The notes under the pieces were generated by a model. That model did not search any database and was not told the origin of the DNA. It worked only from the letters and a program-made list of their open reading frames with translations. From contig NZ_OY781099.1 of assembly GCF_963676325.1 (NCBI RefSeq), forward strand, positions 1,612,001-1,676,000: DNA of 64,000 nucleotides. Reading direction: 5' to 3'. Both the position numbers and the translations under genes were made by a program. The stretch comes from an uncultured Bacteroides sp. (GTDB lineage: Bacteria > Bacteroidota > Bacteroidia > Bacteroidales > Bacteroidaceae). Shown here in pieces: positions 20,879 to 31,007 of this stretch (positions are counted from its first letter, which is position 1; every line of letters begins with the position of its first letter).

Positions 20879-21313
20879 TTATGCAGTAATTTTAGATAAA
20901 GCACCTGTTCCTTCCAATGTAATGGAATAGGTTGCATTTTCATTATCTGAAGCATTGGCTTCTATCTGAGTAATAACTACTTTTCCTTTAAATCCAGATG
21001 CAGCTTTAGGAGTCCAGCCAGCTTCAGGAACAGTAGTTGCTGCTGGATCTTTTACTGAGAAAATTACATCTATTGGTTGTCTTGCCATCCACAATTCAAC
21101 CATAGAAGTGTAGTCTGTTTCTGTAAACAGGTTCTCTGAAGTAATATTTCAGCTTAATTTGCCAATTATCTTATCAGTCCATTCTGCGCTATCTTTACTG
21201 GATACCTCTATAGCGTTTCCTGATAAAGAAAGCTTATGACTTGTTGCATAAGCTAAAGACTTACCGTTATAAAAAAGCATAAGGTCTGAACCTCTAACTA
21301 TTGTATTTGTCAT
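20879..21313 (-). CDS. Major tail tube protein
   Basis: 144 residues with one TGA read through (21149-21151, codon 55). It starts MTNTIVRGSDLMLFYNGKSL and contains GNAIEVSSKD..EWTDKI, a pattern of Bacteroidetes siphophage tube proteins, and a GFKGKVVITQIE strand near the end. It overlaps the previous gene by 20 bases. Position before a chaperone frameshift pair supports the call. Confidence 0.8.
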
Positions 21314-21695
21314 TTGTTGTTATATTAAATGTTATTGTTTGAATAAATGTATCTTCCATAAAATCTTCATCTGCTGAAACTATCCTTATATCTTCTATTC
21401 AGATATTAGAATATGTTCCCCTTTTCCCTTCTAAAGCCAAACGTACCAGATCAGCTATTTCTACACTCTCATTGTACTTTTCAGAAGCTACTATAATTTC
21501 TACTGTAACAGAATCATTTACTGAATATCTGTCTTTGGTATAAGCTGGTATAATGCCTGTTCTTCTGTAAACAATAAAAGGAAATGTAGTACCCTGTTCA
21601 GATATTAAAGGGAATATTTTATCCTGTAATTTGGCTACTATATCTGTATTACTATGTAATATGTCATAGATAGCTTTCCCTATTTGTAAACTCAT
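21294..21695 (-). CDS. Tail completion / head-tail joining protein (DUF3168-like)
   Basis: 133 residues with one TGA (21399-21401, codon 99). The N-terminus IGKAIYDILHSNTDIVAKL and FPFIVYRR resemble the DUF3168 / gp17-type tail terminator. The stop is TAG, and the next start lies 20 bases inside its 3' end. Confidence 0.75.
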
Positions 21696-21699
21696 TCTT

Positions 21700-22149
21700 T
21701 TACTTTTTAGCTACTCTATTAATTGATTCTGAAATAAGCTTATCTAATGAATCAAATATATCTTTCTCTTTATTTGCTTTAGCAGTTTTAAAAAAGTAGT
21801 GTGCTGTCATTGCCCCTCTCTTAGCTCCATTCTTTCTAAGAGTTCTGGTTACAGTTCCTTTCTCAAAGAACTTTAACCTAAAGTCTCCCATAATATGTAC
21901 TTTGGCTTCTGTGGCTTCTCTATCAACTTTTAATTTAATACCACTGCCTAAAGTTTTAGCGTTTCATTTGTTCCGGCTATTTATTTTACTGCCAACAATA
22001 CCTCTTAATTGTGTCTTAGTTTCCTTTACTAAGATTCTGGCTGCTGCTCTTAAAGCATTTCTATAAGCTTTCTTTTGTTCTTTACCTGTAAGATCTGCAA
22101 ACTTGTTTAGTACATCTTCAGCATTTACTTCTAAACCTTCATTACTCAT
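21700..22149 (-). CDS. HK97 gp10-family protein
   Basis: 149 residues with one TGA (21964-21966, codon 62). Ala-rich helix AYRNALRAAARILVKETK followed by FFEKGTVTR and AHYFFKTA is the gp10 minor tail/neck pattern. It overlaps the adaptor gene by eight bases. Confidence 0.8.
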
Positions 22150-22459
22150 TTATAAGCTCTCCTATAATTGTTATTGCCTGTTTGTACAGTTCTTTATTAA
22201 TTGAGATTATTTTGTACTTCTTACCATTATAAATAATCCTGTCTGCTTCTTCTACATTGTGATAAAGCCTAATGGTAAAAGTTAAATTATAGGTATGGAT
22301 AATTTCGTAATTCTGGTTTAGCCTGTTCCCTGAATTGGTAGTTACCTGTGCTCTGGTAGTGAACTTGTCCACTCATAAAGAAGTAGTAGCCCCAAAGGTA
22401 TCTTTAGTAGCAGTCAGCTTCTGAATAGTTATTGTTTCTCTCATTAAACCAGCTCTCAT
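22142..22459 (-). CDS. Head-tail adaptor (SPP1 gp16-like stopper)
   Basis: 105 residues with one TGA (22373-22375, codon 29). The family pattern MRAGLMRETITIQK..D.FG...W....TTRAQV is visible only if the TGA is Trp, where the family has a conserved Trp. The next codon is GTG, not a new start. Ends in TAA. Confidence 0.85.
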
Positions 22460-22461
22460 AC

Positions 22462-22770
22462 TTATTTTATGCCATAGTGTTTATATAATCCCAGCAGATA
22501 CTCATAAGATAAAGGAAGTTTAGCTACTGTAGTAAATGTGACAGGTTCTCTGTTTGCATAGAAGTTACCAATCATTAGTAACATTGCGTGAATTATAGCA
22601 GGTGGCAATTCACCACCCACTTCTAACTCACTTAATGATACTACATCTAAATGTTGTTTCACAGTATCTTCTGCTACAGTAATTAAATCCAGTATATACA
22701 AATCATCTGCTTTAAAATCCATATCCACCAGTAAATGCTGTTTAGCTTGTTCCAGTGTAATATAATTCAT
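22462..22770 (-). CDS. Head-tail connector (gp6-like)
   Basis: 102 residues, all helical: ITLEQAKQHLLVDMDFKADD, ITVAEDTVKQHL and PPAIIHAMLLMIGNFYANRE are the diagnostic gp6 segments. No Trp. It follows the capsid gene, as in HK97-like phages. Confidence 0.85.
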   Translation of the reverse strand: MNYITLEQAKQHLLVDMDFKADDLYILDLITVAEDTVKQHLDVVSLSELEVGGELPPAIIHAMLLMIGNFYANREPVTFTTVAKLPLSYEYLLGLYKHYGIK

Positions 22771-22778
22771 TGCTTAGA

Positions 22779-23969
22779 TTACTTTAAGATTGCTTTCTGG
22801 AAAGATTCAGTTCTGCGTGGTTTAGCATCAAAATAAGCATTGATAACAAGTCTTACTTTACCATTAGCAGCCTGTGTATAAGGATCTACAGTTAAATCAA
22901 TTCCACCCCATTGACCAATTACATAATCTTCAAAGCATCCAAATACTACACCCTTAGAAGGTACAGCAGAAGTACAAAGTGTATTGTAACCGTTTACTTC
23001 GTTACCGTCCATAAGATAACCAGCTACACCAGTATCTTTAAGTGTTGTCTTTAATGCACCTTTAGCAGATGGAGAAACAATAAATACTTTGTTCCCTTTT
23101 ACGTTTGCAGATTCTAAGGCTGTTTCCATTGAAACAATATCTTTATAGGTTACATCTGTAGCAGAAACTGTAACACCGTTTAATAGTCCTGCTGGTTGTG
23201 TACTTGTTGCTGCTTCTGAACCTAATACTGTTGCTTCCAGTTTATTGGAGATTGCATTTACAATATCTCTTTTAAGCATTTCTTCTGCGCTCAAAGATTC
23301 CTGAATCAAGAATTGTTTTGATACATCAATATAAGCAGTCAGTCTTTTTGGTTCTAAGGTTACTTCACTGAAAGCACCAGCACCATCTGAAGCTCCAGCC
23401 GTTTCACCAGCTCACGCTACATTACTGCCTGAATAAGCAGGAATAGATACATTACCAGTTAATCCAGAAAGGTATGAAGCACCAGCTTGTACCATCACTA
23501 AATTAGCTCTTAATGGTTCTAAGATTCCCAGTTTATCTTCTGTTACTATTTCTTCTCCAGCAGTTGCTACAGTTGCAGAAACAGTAGCTCTTTGTTCTAC
23601 AGGCAAAACTATCTGACCTGCATAATTTTGTCCAGACTTTCTAAATTCAGCAATACCTGCATTAATTACTTCCTGTGCTCTTTCGTCTAATTGTCTGTTG
23701 TTTGCTACGTCATTGATAGCTTTTAGTAATGAAAAATTCTCTTTCATAGTTTTAGTTTGTTTAGTTACGTTGTTAAGGTTACGTTTGTTTTCTTCTTCAA
23801 TAGATCTTATCTGGTTATCAATCTCTGCCAACTGCTTAGTAATGCTATCAAATTCTGTATTCTCTACATCATTCAATTTTCTGATTTCTTTCTCAGCACC
23901 AGATACTATTTCCTGTGCTCTTTTCTTTAGTTGGTCTTTTTCGTCTAGTAATTCTAGTGTGTTCTTCAT
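22779..23969 (-). CDS. HK97-fold major capsid protein
   Basis: 396 residues with one TGA (23412-23414, codon 186). An N-terminal coiled-coil delta/scaffold domain (about 1-85) precedes the HK97 shell domain: LGILEPLRANLVMVQAG, the E/P-loop region, LEPKRLTAYIDVSKQFL and DLTVDPYTQAANGKVR. The recoded residue is the Trp of the 'VAW.GE' step before the A-domain. The start overlaps the protease stop by one base (TAATG). Confidence 0.92.
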
Positions 23970-24523
23970 TAATTTACTTTACTTTTAAGTAATTCAAAAT
24001 ATCCTTTTAAATCATCTTCGTTTAAATCCTGTATCTTTCTAAGAGCTACAGAAGTATCTGGATAGGCTTCTTTATAAACTGGTGAAACGTCAAACAACTC
24101 TTTAAACTTTGTGATCTTTCTTAGATAAGTTCCATTACTCCTTTTTTCCCACTGGTCGTTATCAATGGTAAAAGCAAAACTGGAAGTACTTATATCTCCT
24201 CTTTTTAATCCTTCTAAAAGTTCATCACCTAAAGCTGTTGCTGGTGCTTCAAACCTGTACTTTAATCCAGTATTATCTACTTCCAACTGCAAAGAACCAT
24301 TTCCAAACTTTGATCTGGCTAGTACACCTCTTTCTTCGTTATGGTTCAGTAAGCATAGTATATCTGATTTTTCTAATATGCCTTCTATGGCTTCTGGTTC
24401 TATCACTTCAGTAAATCCTCCTAAGTCTCTGGATTCCTTATTAAAGACTAAAGCATAACCTTCTACAGTTCTGCTATCTTCTTTGGCTCTTACTTCTCAG
24501 CTACTGTTTCTAATTTCCTTCAT
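23969..24523 (-). CDS. HK97-family prohead protease
   Basis: 184 residues with TGA at codon 9 (24497-24499). After it come EGYALVFNKESRDLGGF and EVIEPEAIEG, then LLNHNEERGVLARSK (catalytic His region) and KRGDISTSSFAFT (catalytic Ser region), in the family order. Ends in TAA overlapping the capsid ATG. One Trp is TGG. Confidence 0.9.
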
Positions 24524-24749
24524 TTGTAATAGTTAGTATTTTAATTCCATTCATCTTATCATCTACTACTTTATTAATATACCCTGCCAAATCTGGCTGT
24601 TCTGCTATGTCTCCACCAATCTTTCCCCATTCACCTTTCTGTATTACTTCAGCAGGTTGTGTAGTCAGTTGCATAGAGTAATTACTTTCTATAAGTTTAA
24701 TGTCTAATGGTGTATTACTGATTGTAATATCTAATGCTGTTTCACTCAT
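24510..24749 (-). CDS. Small conserved-position protein in head module
   Basis: 79 residues, no family recognised. It has an acidic N-terminus and a short motif QKGEWGKIGGDIAEQPDL (TGG Trp). It ends in TAG inside the protease 5' end. A decoration or head-fibre role would fit the position but is not shown. Confidence 0.6.
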   Translation of the reverse strand: MSETALDITISNTPLDIKLIESNYSMQLTTQPAEVIQKGEWGKIGGDIAEQPDLAGYINKVVDDKMNGIKILTITNEGN

Positions 24750-24750
24750 A

Positions 24751-25110
24751 CTAAATTCTGTTATCCTTTAAATAGAAACTGGTTTCACCTTCTACCACTT
24801 CATCAATATAGCCATCTGAATAAGATGTATTAGCTGTTTTGATATGGTACTGGTAATAAATTAATCCTTCTTCCAGTTTAGCCAGATCATCAGCATTTAT
24901 AAGTAGAATGTCTGCTGTATCTGTAACAACAATACTAGTAAGTACACCTGTAGATTTTACCCAACTTCCAGTACAGAATGTTTGCCTGAATGTGGTAAAG
25001 ATCTTAATGGTGTATTCATCCAGATCAGAGATTCTAAGAGTGTTTCCAGACTTATCTTTAATGTTCAGGTTTAACTGTATATCACTGCCTTTACAAATTC
25101 GCTTTACCAT
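24751..25110 (-). CDS. Small beta-rich protein in head module
   Basis: 119 residues, no family recognised with confidence. Alternating hydrophobic strands (IQLNLNIKDKSGNTL, YTIKIFTTF, GLIYYQYHIKT) suggest an Ig-like or beta-sandwich fold. It overlaps the portal 3' end by 20 bases and ends in TAG one base before the next gene. Its single Trp is TGG. Confidence 0.6.
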   Translation of the reverse strand: MVKRICKGSDIQLNLNIKDKSGNTLRISDLDEYTIKIFTTFRQTFCTGSWVKSTGVLTSIVVTDTADILLINADDLAKLEEGLIYYQYHIKTANTSYSDGYIDEVVEGETSFYLKDNRI

Positions 25111-26302
25111 CTTCTTTCTCTTTTACTGCGTTCTTTAATGTTTGTACGTTTACCTGTACAAAAGTGTGATCTCCATCTGATAAAGCTGGTAAATCAAGTG
25201 CTTTTCTAATCTCATTAGGAGTAATTACACCTATCTGGAATAACTTGTTATAGTACTCTGCCAGACTAGCCTTATCAGCTCTTAGTAAAGCTGAAGTATC
25301 AAACTTAATATCAATGCAATCTCTTTCAGAAGGCTTATAAAGTTTGCGTTCAAATTCCAGTTCTATCTTCTCCAATAATGGGGAAAGTGTATCTGTTAAG
25401 AATGCCAGTTGAGTAGCTTCTACAGTTGAATAACTGGACTTACTAAGATCAAATGCTTTAACTGGTGAAACACCAAAGAACCGGCAAACATCAATTACAT
25501 TAAATTCCCTTGTTTCTAATAACTGTGCATCTGCTGGACTTACTGTTATAGCTTGAAAGTCCATATTACCTTCTAAAACAGCTACACCATTAGGTGTTCC
25601 AGTAGAAGGTGAAAAGGCTGTTTGTCAGCTTGTTTTTAAATCACTTTTTTGTTTGCTTGTAAGTGAACTTTGCGCTTTTAAGATACCAGCTAAATTAGCT
25701 CCACCTTTAAAGAATCCAGCAGCGTGTGCTTCAGAATCAGTAGATAGACCTAAAGTCTGTTTTGCGTGTGATAGTGTACTAATTCCATTGATACCGTCAT
25801 AACTAAAGTTTAGTATATGAATTATATTAATAGGTTCTACCAGATAATTAAAACCAGTAACAGAATACATCTGTTTATTAGCCTTGTCTGTAGTAACCAC
25901 TGTTACCAAATCTGGATCTAAATACTGTAATGAGATAGCATTACCACTTTTATCTCTTTCTATGTAAGCATAACCATTACCCCTTAAAAGTACACTTGCT
26001 ATTAATACCTGTATAAATGTGAACCTGCTCATTTTGCTGTTAGGTTCTTTGTTCAGTAAATAGTAAGTAGGATGGTTTACATACTTTGTTTTATAACCAG
26101 AAGAATCTATAAAGTAAGGTTCTAAAGGAAGTTGTGCCACTGAAGAGCTAATTACATCTACACATCTATAGACAGCAGATAGTAGCATAGCTTTATTAGT
26201 AGTATAACCACCATTAGAATTATACATAAGAGAATCAAAGAAATAACTTCTTTCCTCTTTATCTTCTGGTTCTTTCTTTGTTCTTTTAAATCAATTTCCC
26301 AT
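25091..26302 (-). CDS. HK97-type portal protein
   Basis: 403 residues with TGA at codon 4 (26291-26293) and codon 226 (25625-25627). Family features: SAVYRCVDVISSSVAQLPL, LLRGNGYAYIERDKSGN, LDPDLVTVV, then after the second TGA NGVAVLEGNMDF and LETREFNVIDVCRFFGVSP. The second TGA lies where portals have a conserved Trp ahead of the GVAVLE segment. Starts four bases after the terminase stop. Confidence 0.92.
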
Positions 26303-26306
26303 TAAA

Positions 26307-27929
26307 TTATATTGTAAATATGTCATTAGAATAGTGTGGACACTCTAAATACATTCCTAAAGCCTGTATGATTGCTATAGTACCATCAATCTTTTTTTTG
26401 CCTACACTTTTATCTGGTTTTACATTGCCATTATGATCTGATTTTAGTACTACGTTTCTAAAGCAGAATCTGTTAATCTCATTGTTATCTATTACAGCTT
26501 TACCAGATAAAATAAGTCTCTCCAGCTCTCTGGTTGGTTTATTAAAATTGGCTAAAGACTGGCTGTATTCTTCCAGTGGTAAACCTTCAGAAGTTGCGTT
26601 AATGGCTCATTGTGTAGCATTGTATTTGTCATATCCCACAGAAACAATATTAACTACATCAGAATATTTAAGCATATCAGTAGTTATATAGTCATAGTCT
26701 GTAACGTTGCCAGGTGTTATAGTTAGTAAGCCTTGTTGCTTCCAGCACTTATAAAGTTCTTTGTCTACCTTTTCTTTTAAAGCAGATTCTGGAAGATAAT
26801 AGTGCACTTTGAAATAGTACTTATCATCTTTAACTATCAGATAAGCTACTGCTGTTAAATCAGATGTAGCTCCTAAATCTACTCCTATGTAACAAGTCTC
26901 ATCTTTAAAAGAAGAAAGATCAACCTGTTTACTGGATCTTAATATATATTCATCTGGTAGCCATATATTAGAAGAATCACACCATAAGTTTAGTGTTTTG
27001 GTTTTTACACCTACTTCATCAGAAGGGTTATTAATTGCTTGCTGTACCTGTCCTTTAATGTATTTGGTAGTAACGGTAATATCTAAGTTAGGAGCACACT
27101 TAATTCAGTTCTTTTCATCTCTCCAATCATCTTCAGTATCTAATGAATAAATAGCTATAAACATTTCATCATCTGTTTTTAGCTCGTTCAAAACCTCTAT
27201 AGCTACAGTTCTTAATTGATAACAAGGAAGTGTTTTATCAAATCCAGCAGTAGTAATAGTACATAAATGGGGATTCTCCCGCATACCCATACTGGACTTT
27301 ATAACGTCTCTTACTTTGCTGTTTGGTGCAGCGTGGTATTCATCCAGTAAACCAAATGAAGCGTTGAAACCATCCAGTTTACTATCATCAGCAGCCAGTA
27401 CTTTGAGTTTACTGTTTGTACTTCTGAATAGAATATCAGCCCTGTAAGGTGTTAAGTATTTAGTTTTGGGATCTAGTCCTTTGACAAAGTTACTACACAT
27501 ATCAAAGGCTATTTTAGCCTGTTCTTTACTGTTTGCAGCTAAAAGAACTTCAGCACCATCTTCACCGTCAGTTATTAAGTAGTAAAGGCATAAAGCAGCA
27601 GCTAAAGCTGTTTTACCTTGTTTCCTACTAACTTCAATGTAAGAGCTGGTAAATCTTCTGGTTCCTGTAGATTTTCAGTAAAAGCCTATAATGTTTGCTA
27701 TTATAAACTGCTGTCAACCTTCCAGAATAAATGGTTTGCCTGAATGCTTACCAGTGAAGTGTTTGAGTGTGCTTATAAATGCTATAGCCCTGTCTACTTT
27801 GTCTTCCCTAAACTCCAGATCATTCCTTCTAAGATCAGTCTGGAATCTCTTACAAGCAAGCTTTATAGTTTCACCTGTTGTTATTTCATCATTAAGAACT
27901 TTACTACAGTAATCATAGTAAAGTTTCAT
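26307..27929 (-). CDS. Large terminase subunit (TerL)
   Basis: 540 residues only if four TGA codons are sense (27714-27716, 27675-27677, 27105-27107, 26607-26609; codons 72, 85, 275, 441). ATPase: SRKQGKT at about 101-107 (Walker A) and GLLDEYH (Walker B). Nuclease: YIGVDLGATSDLTAVA. Three TGAs fall at family Trp positions: the (E/G)WQ..I step before the ATPase, N-W-IK.APNL, and TQ-W-AIN before the GLPLEEYSQ segment. Four other Trp are TGG. Stop TAA. Confidence 0.95.
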
Positions 27930-27930
27930 C

Positions 27931-28314
27931 TTATCTAACTTCCTTTCCCTCTTTTATAAACTGCTCAAAAGGTGAAGGTTCAGCATCTTCATTATCTTTC
28001 TTTGGTAGTTTGGTTCTGGATTTAGCAGTTAAACCAAACTCCAGCATTACTTTCATTGCCTGCGTTTGTGCATCTTTAGCTATCTTTATAAGTGGGTGTG
28101 GTGCTATATTACCTCTATCACTAGTAACAGTCAGACCATCTATCTCTAACTGCTTAGAAGCCTTAATAAACATTGAATAATTGCGTGCTAACATAGTTAA
28201 TGCTGCACTATCTACTTCTTCTAATATTCTCCTGCTTTCTAGCTCTGAAAGTACATCTGCCATATATTCAGTAGCATCATTTTCTATATCCTCTGGAATT
28301 GTATATTTTCCCAT
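27931..28314 (-). CDS. Small terminase subunit, P27 family
   Basis: 127 residues, helical, with LARNYSMFIKASKQLEIDGL and PHPLIKIAKDAQTQAMKVMLEFGL, the P27-type DNA-binding/oligomerisation pattern. No Trp. Ends in TAA one base before the TerL ATG. First gene of the minus-strand late operon. Confidence 0.9.
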   Translation of the reverse strand: MGKYTIPEDIENDATEYMADVLSELESRRILEEVDSAALTMLARNYSMFIKASKQLEIDGLTVTSDRGNIAPHPLIKIAKDAQTQAMKVMLEFGLTAKSRTKLPKKDNEDAEPSPFEQFIKEGKEVR

Positions 28315-28370
28315 ATTAAAAATATTTTTATCATTTCTAATATGAAACCTAATTAATGGCTGCCAATAAA

Positions 28371-29390
28371 TTAATCTTCTCTATTGTTGGGATCAGCTAA
28401 GTATTCATTTAAAACACTTGTAATGTAATCCTGCACGTTATTAAATTCATCAGAATTACATAAATAAATATCATCAGGATTAATATTATTGAATATTTCA
28501 TAAGTCAGAAGGTAACGAACTGTCTTTTTAGTTGATTGACTACTCACTGCATTATAGAATAATAAAAGCAACTCGTGCTGAGATAGTTGTGCACGAAATA
28601 TTTTTGAGTAAGTTTTAACTCCTTTAAAATCAGCAATCATATCCATTAGATAATATATGTTCCGATAATATTGTCCTAATATATATCCATTTCTTTTATA
28701 AATGTAATCACCAACATAACGAAAAGCTTTATACATTGATATGATATCATTACTTACTATTTTGCTATTAATTACACTACTAGCATAGTTGTAATATGAT
28801 TTACAATTAAAACATTTACCACTATCCATTTTATCAAGATATGATTTAAGTTTTTTCTTTAGTAAGTCAATATTGATATTTTCTTTAAAATACTGTAGTT
28901 CTTCTTCAGCACACATTCTCCTTATAAAGCCTGATTTAGTTTGAATAGTATTTGTGTATCGAAAAAACATACTAGCAGCAGATTCATATAATTCAATATT
29001 ATTTTTTAAATCAAGTTTATCATTTATCATCTCATTTATAACAACATATTGCACTAATTTTTCCTTTAGATTCTCTTCTAAGTGCAGTGAAGCAACTTTT
29101 TCAGCTTGTATTTGATATAATTCAAGCATTTTAAAAAATACACTTCTCTCTTCTGTAGCTTTGGCTTGCTTGTTAGAATTTATAATGGCATATATTGCAC
29201 CAGCAAAAGCTAACAATCCAGTTATTGAGCCAAAATAACTACCAAAGTCTCCCCAATCGCCTGAATCATTAGAAGGTACACCAAAAAACCACGCACAATA
29301 AAAAATTAGCATAAATAAGGCTACACCAATTATTATAATAATTATTCTTTCTAGTAGAGAACTTTCTTCCCATTTTTTTCTCAAATGCAT
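28371..29390 (-). CDS. AbiC-like putative phage abortive-infection membrane protein
   Basis: 339 residues. Two N-terminal membrane segments (about 14-36 and 52-72) enclose WGDFGSYFGSITGLLAFAG, the signature of the putative AbiC family. The C-terminal RAQLSQHELLLLFYNAVS is the other hallmark. The upstream in-frame ATG at 29432 precedes the -7 promoter element and is rejected. All Trp are TGG and no TGA occurs, so it can be made by the host in the lysogen. It lies between the lytic modules with its own promoter; superinfection exclusion is the likely role, untested. Confidence 0.8.
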   Translation of the reverse strand: MHLRKKWEESSLLERIIIIIIGVALFMLIFYCAWFFGVPSNDSGDWGDFGSYFGSITGLLAFAGAIYAIINSNKQAKATEERSVFFKMLELYQIQAEKVASLHLEENLKEKLVQYVVINEMINDKLDLKNNIELYESAASMFFRYTNTIQTKSGFIRRMCAEEELQYFKENINIDLLKKKLKSYLDKMDSGKCFNCKSYYNYASSVINSKIVSNDIISMYKAFRYVGDYIYKRNGYILGQYYRNIYYLMDMIADFKGVKTYSKIFRAQLSQHELLLLFYNAVSSQSTKKTVRYLLTYEIFNNINPDDIYLCNSDEFNNVQDYITSVLNEYLADPNNRED

Positions 29391-29414
29391 AACATATTTG
29401 ATTTGAATTATATA

Positions 29415-29422
29415 CAAAGATA
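29415..29422 (-). promoter_or_regulatory. -7 element of the AbiC-like gene
   Basis: TATCTTTG on the minus strand, a perfect TAnnTTTG, about 25 bases ahead of the ATG at 29390. A matching -33 element is not clear. Confidence 0.55.
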
Positions 29423-29517
29423 TGAATCTCAATCCAATATTTTTAGCTTTTTACCTAATCATTAATTTTATTGGTGAAATTTTTGTATCTTTACAAGGAG
29501 CCTAAAGCATATAACCA

Positions 29518-29706
29518 ATGAAATTAACATCAATGCAAACACGTATCACAGTAAGATTAGATAATGATTTGAGCCAAAATTTAGATATACTTCATAAAGC
29601 AACCAAAGTAGATAAAGCTAAATTAGTTAGATTAATAATGAAAGACTTTTTTAATAAGAATAATGAACTATTAGACAAATACTATGAAGAAACAAAAACC
29701 AACTAA
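29518..29706 (+). CDS. Ribbon-helix-helix (CopG/Arc-type) regulator
   Basis: 62 residues, alternative start at MQTRITVRL. TRITVRLDNDLSQNLDIL is a beta strand followed by helix, and ATKVDKAKLVRLIMKDFF is the second helix, as in CopG/Arc repressors. No Trp. First gene of the plus-strand early block, divergent from the AbiC-like gene, so it may control the shared region or the lytic switch. Confidence 0.7.
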   Translation: MKLTSMQTRITVRLDNDLSQNLDILHKATKVDKAKLVRLIMKDFFNKNNELLDKYYEETKTN

Positions 29707-30148
29707 AGAAACACTACTACAACATATTTATGATAATGGGATAGAAAGTACTTGTAAACAATGAAACACTACAGAAGCAGAATTACTTAATATTCTGTAC
29801 CCGGATAAAGAACAAGCTCCTAAAATTAGAAAAGTAGGTAATAAAGCTACTATTAATAAAGATGTATCTGCTATTATAGAAAAGAACTATACTAAACTAT
29901 GATCTAAGTATGTAAAAGACAAATCTAAGCTGGCTATGTGCCAGACCTCAGAAGATATATTTCACAATACACTTATAAAAGTAATGGAAGAACTGTCTGA
30001 AATAGATGAAATACAAGTTCTGAATTACATAGATTACAGGCTTAAAATGGTGAATTTCCAGATAAAACAAGATCAGAAAGAACTTTATAAACATCAAATC
30101 TATTTAGAAGATGCCAACACTAAAGAAAGCCCCAGCACCACAGAATAA
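29684..30148 (+). CDS. Unknown early protein with sigma-like segment
   Basis: 154 residues with two TGA codons (29762-29764, 29900-29902). It overlaps the previous gene by 23 bases. The segment TSEDIFHNTLIKVMEEL resembles the helix of sigma region 2 (EDI.Q...LK), and the N-terminus has a QW-N-TTEAEL helix-turn. A phage sigma-like or DNA-binding role is a guess from this pattern. Ends in TAA inside the HNH gene. Confidence 0.65.
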
Positions 30149-30401
30149 GTCTAATAAAAGGAAGGAAAGACAGGAAGTATATAATACTACCAGATGAAGA
30201 AAATTAAGAGATGCCAAACTACTGGAGCAACCGCTTTGTGAAGTATGTTTAGCTAAAGGATTTATCAAGCCTGCCGAAGATGTGCACCATATCCAATCAT
30301 TTATGAATTATGAAGGCTTAAAGCGTCGGGAAATGGCTTTCAACTACAACAATCTACAGAGTATCTGCAAAGAGTGCCATCAAAAGGAACACAATCACTA
30401 A
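30111..30401 (+). CDS. HNH endonuclease
   Basis: 96 residues with one TGA (30195-30197, codon 29). The family pattern is Y..TR-W-RKLRDAKL..PLC..C...G...PAEDVHHI and ends NLQSICKECHQKEH. The TGA is exactly the near-invariant Trp of the 'RWRKLR' motif. Zinc ligands are the two CxxC pairs; the catalytic residues are HHI and H in CKECH. In many phages it sits beside terminase and aids packaging. Confidence 0.92.
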
Positions 30402-30806
30402 ATCTTAGATTTTCCCAAATCAAACATCAGAATATTGACTTCAGAAGCTCCTGAGTGTCTTAAATAAATAAGAATGCAAATTGTGCAATTTTAATTTTAC
30501 AAATGTATTATCTTTGTATTATAAGAGAAAGAGAAATATTCCAAAGTTTATCAATACATTCTACCGGAATTTTAAATTTACTAATTTACTCAGATACATA
30601 ACCTTGTGAGATTTTTTTAGGTTAAGCCGAATAAAACCAGATAAAAAATCTGGTTTTATTTTTCTGTTTAAAGAAATATTTCCTATTCCCAAAGTAAGAT
30701 TATTTCCTAGTACTCTACATTCCTATACTACATTCCATTAGTATCTTCAGAACCCTTGCGGGTTCATCAGATAAATACAATTTTAAACCTTTCAATAATT
30801 ACTGTT
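30402..30806 (+). promoter_or_regulatory. Early-gene leader: promoter element and attenuator-like hairpin, no gene
   Basis: TATCTTTG at 30509-30516 is a clean -7 element reading right; a -33 element at the usual distance is not obvious. It is followed at 30630-30660 by a very strong terminator and at about 30751-30764 by a small AACCC/GGGTT hairpin. The first coding sequence is at 30807. I searched for a tRNA with anticodon TCA here and did not find one. Confidence 0.5.
30630..30660. terminator. Strong bidirectional terminator in early leader
   Basis: Perfect 13-base arms AATAAAACCAGAT / ATCTGGTTTTATT with a five-A loop, T-run after it. It stands between the -7 element and the genes at 30807 onward. 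Confidence 0.85.
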
Positions 30807-31007
30807 ATGTGACTATATGACAAAAAAGTTTATGACAAACTTAGCACGCTAAGAAAAGTGAACCATTTAAGTACTACAAATATTAAATGGCTAAGAAGAA
30901 ATAGATATATCATTGAAATTACAGAAGATCAAATAAATCCAGATTCAGAAATAATAACCTATAAAGAGCGAGAGCCATACAATGAAACAAAAGAATCTTC
31001 CCTTTAA
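30807..31007 (+). CDS. Small early protein whose second codon is TGA
   Basis: 66 residues: ATG TGA CTA TAT, read MWLYDKKVYDKL. A second Trp is TGG (NIKWLRRN). The first half is basic and may bind nucleic acid; no family recognised. The last 26 bases overlap the next gene, implying coupling. If TGA is not read as sense, only the start codon is translated. Confidence 0.65.

Noticed and set aside
10580..28314. Prophage as a decayed remnant with many broken genes
   Set aside because: All interruptions are TGA; TAA, TAG and frameshifts are absent, and gene order, overlaps and lengths are those of an intact phage. Decay would give mixed lesions.
29391..29432. Longer start of the AbiC-like gene
   Set aside because: The -7 promoter element lies inside those codons, so the mRNA cannot include them.
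30425..30475. Candidate tRNA around GACTTCAGAAGC
   Set aside because: A CTTCAGA loop resembles a UCA anticodon loop, but flanking bases do not pair and no T-arm or acceptor stem is present.
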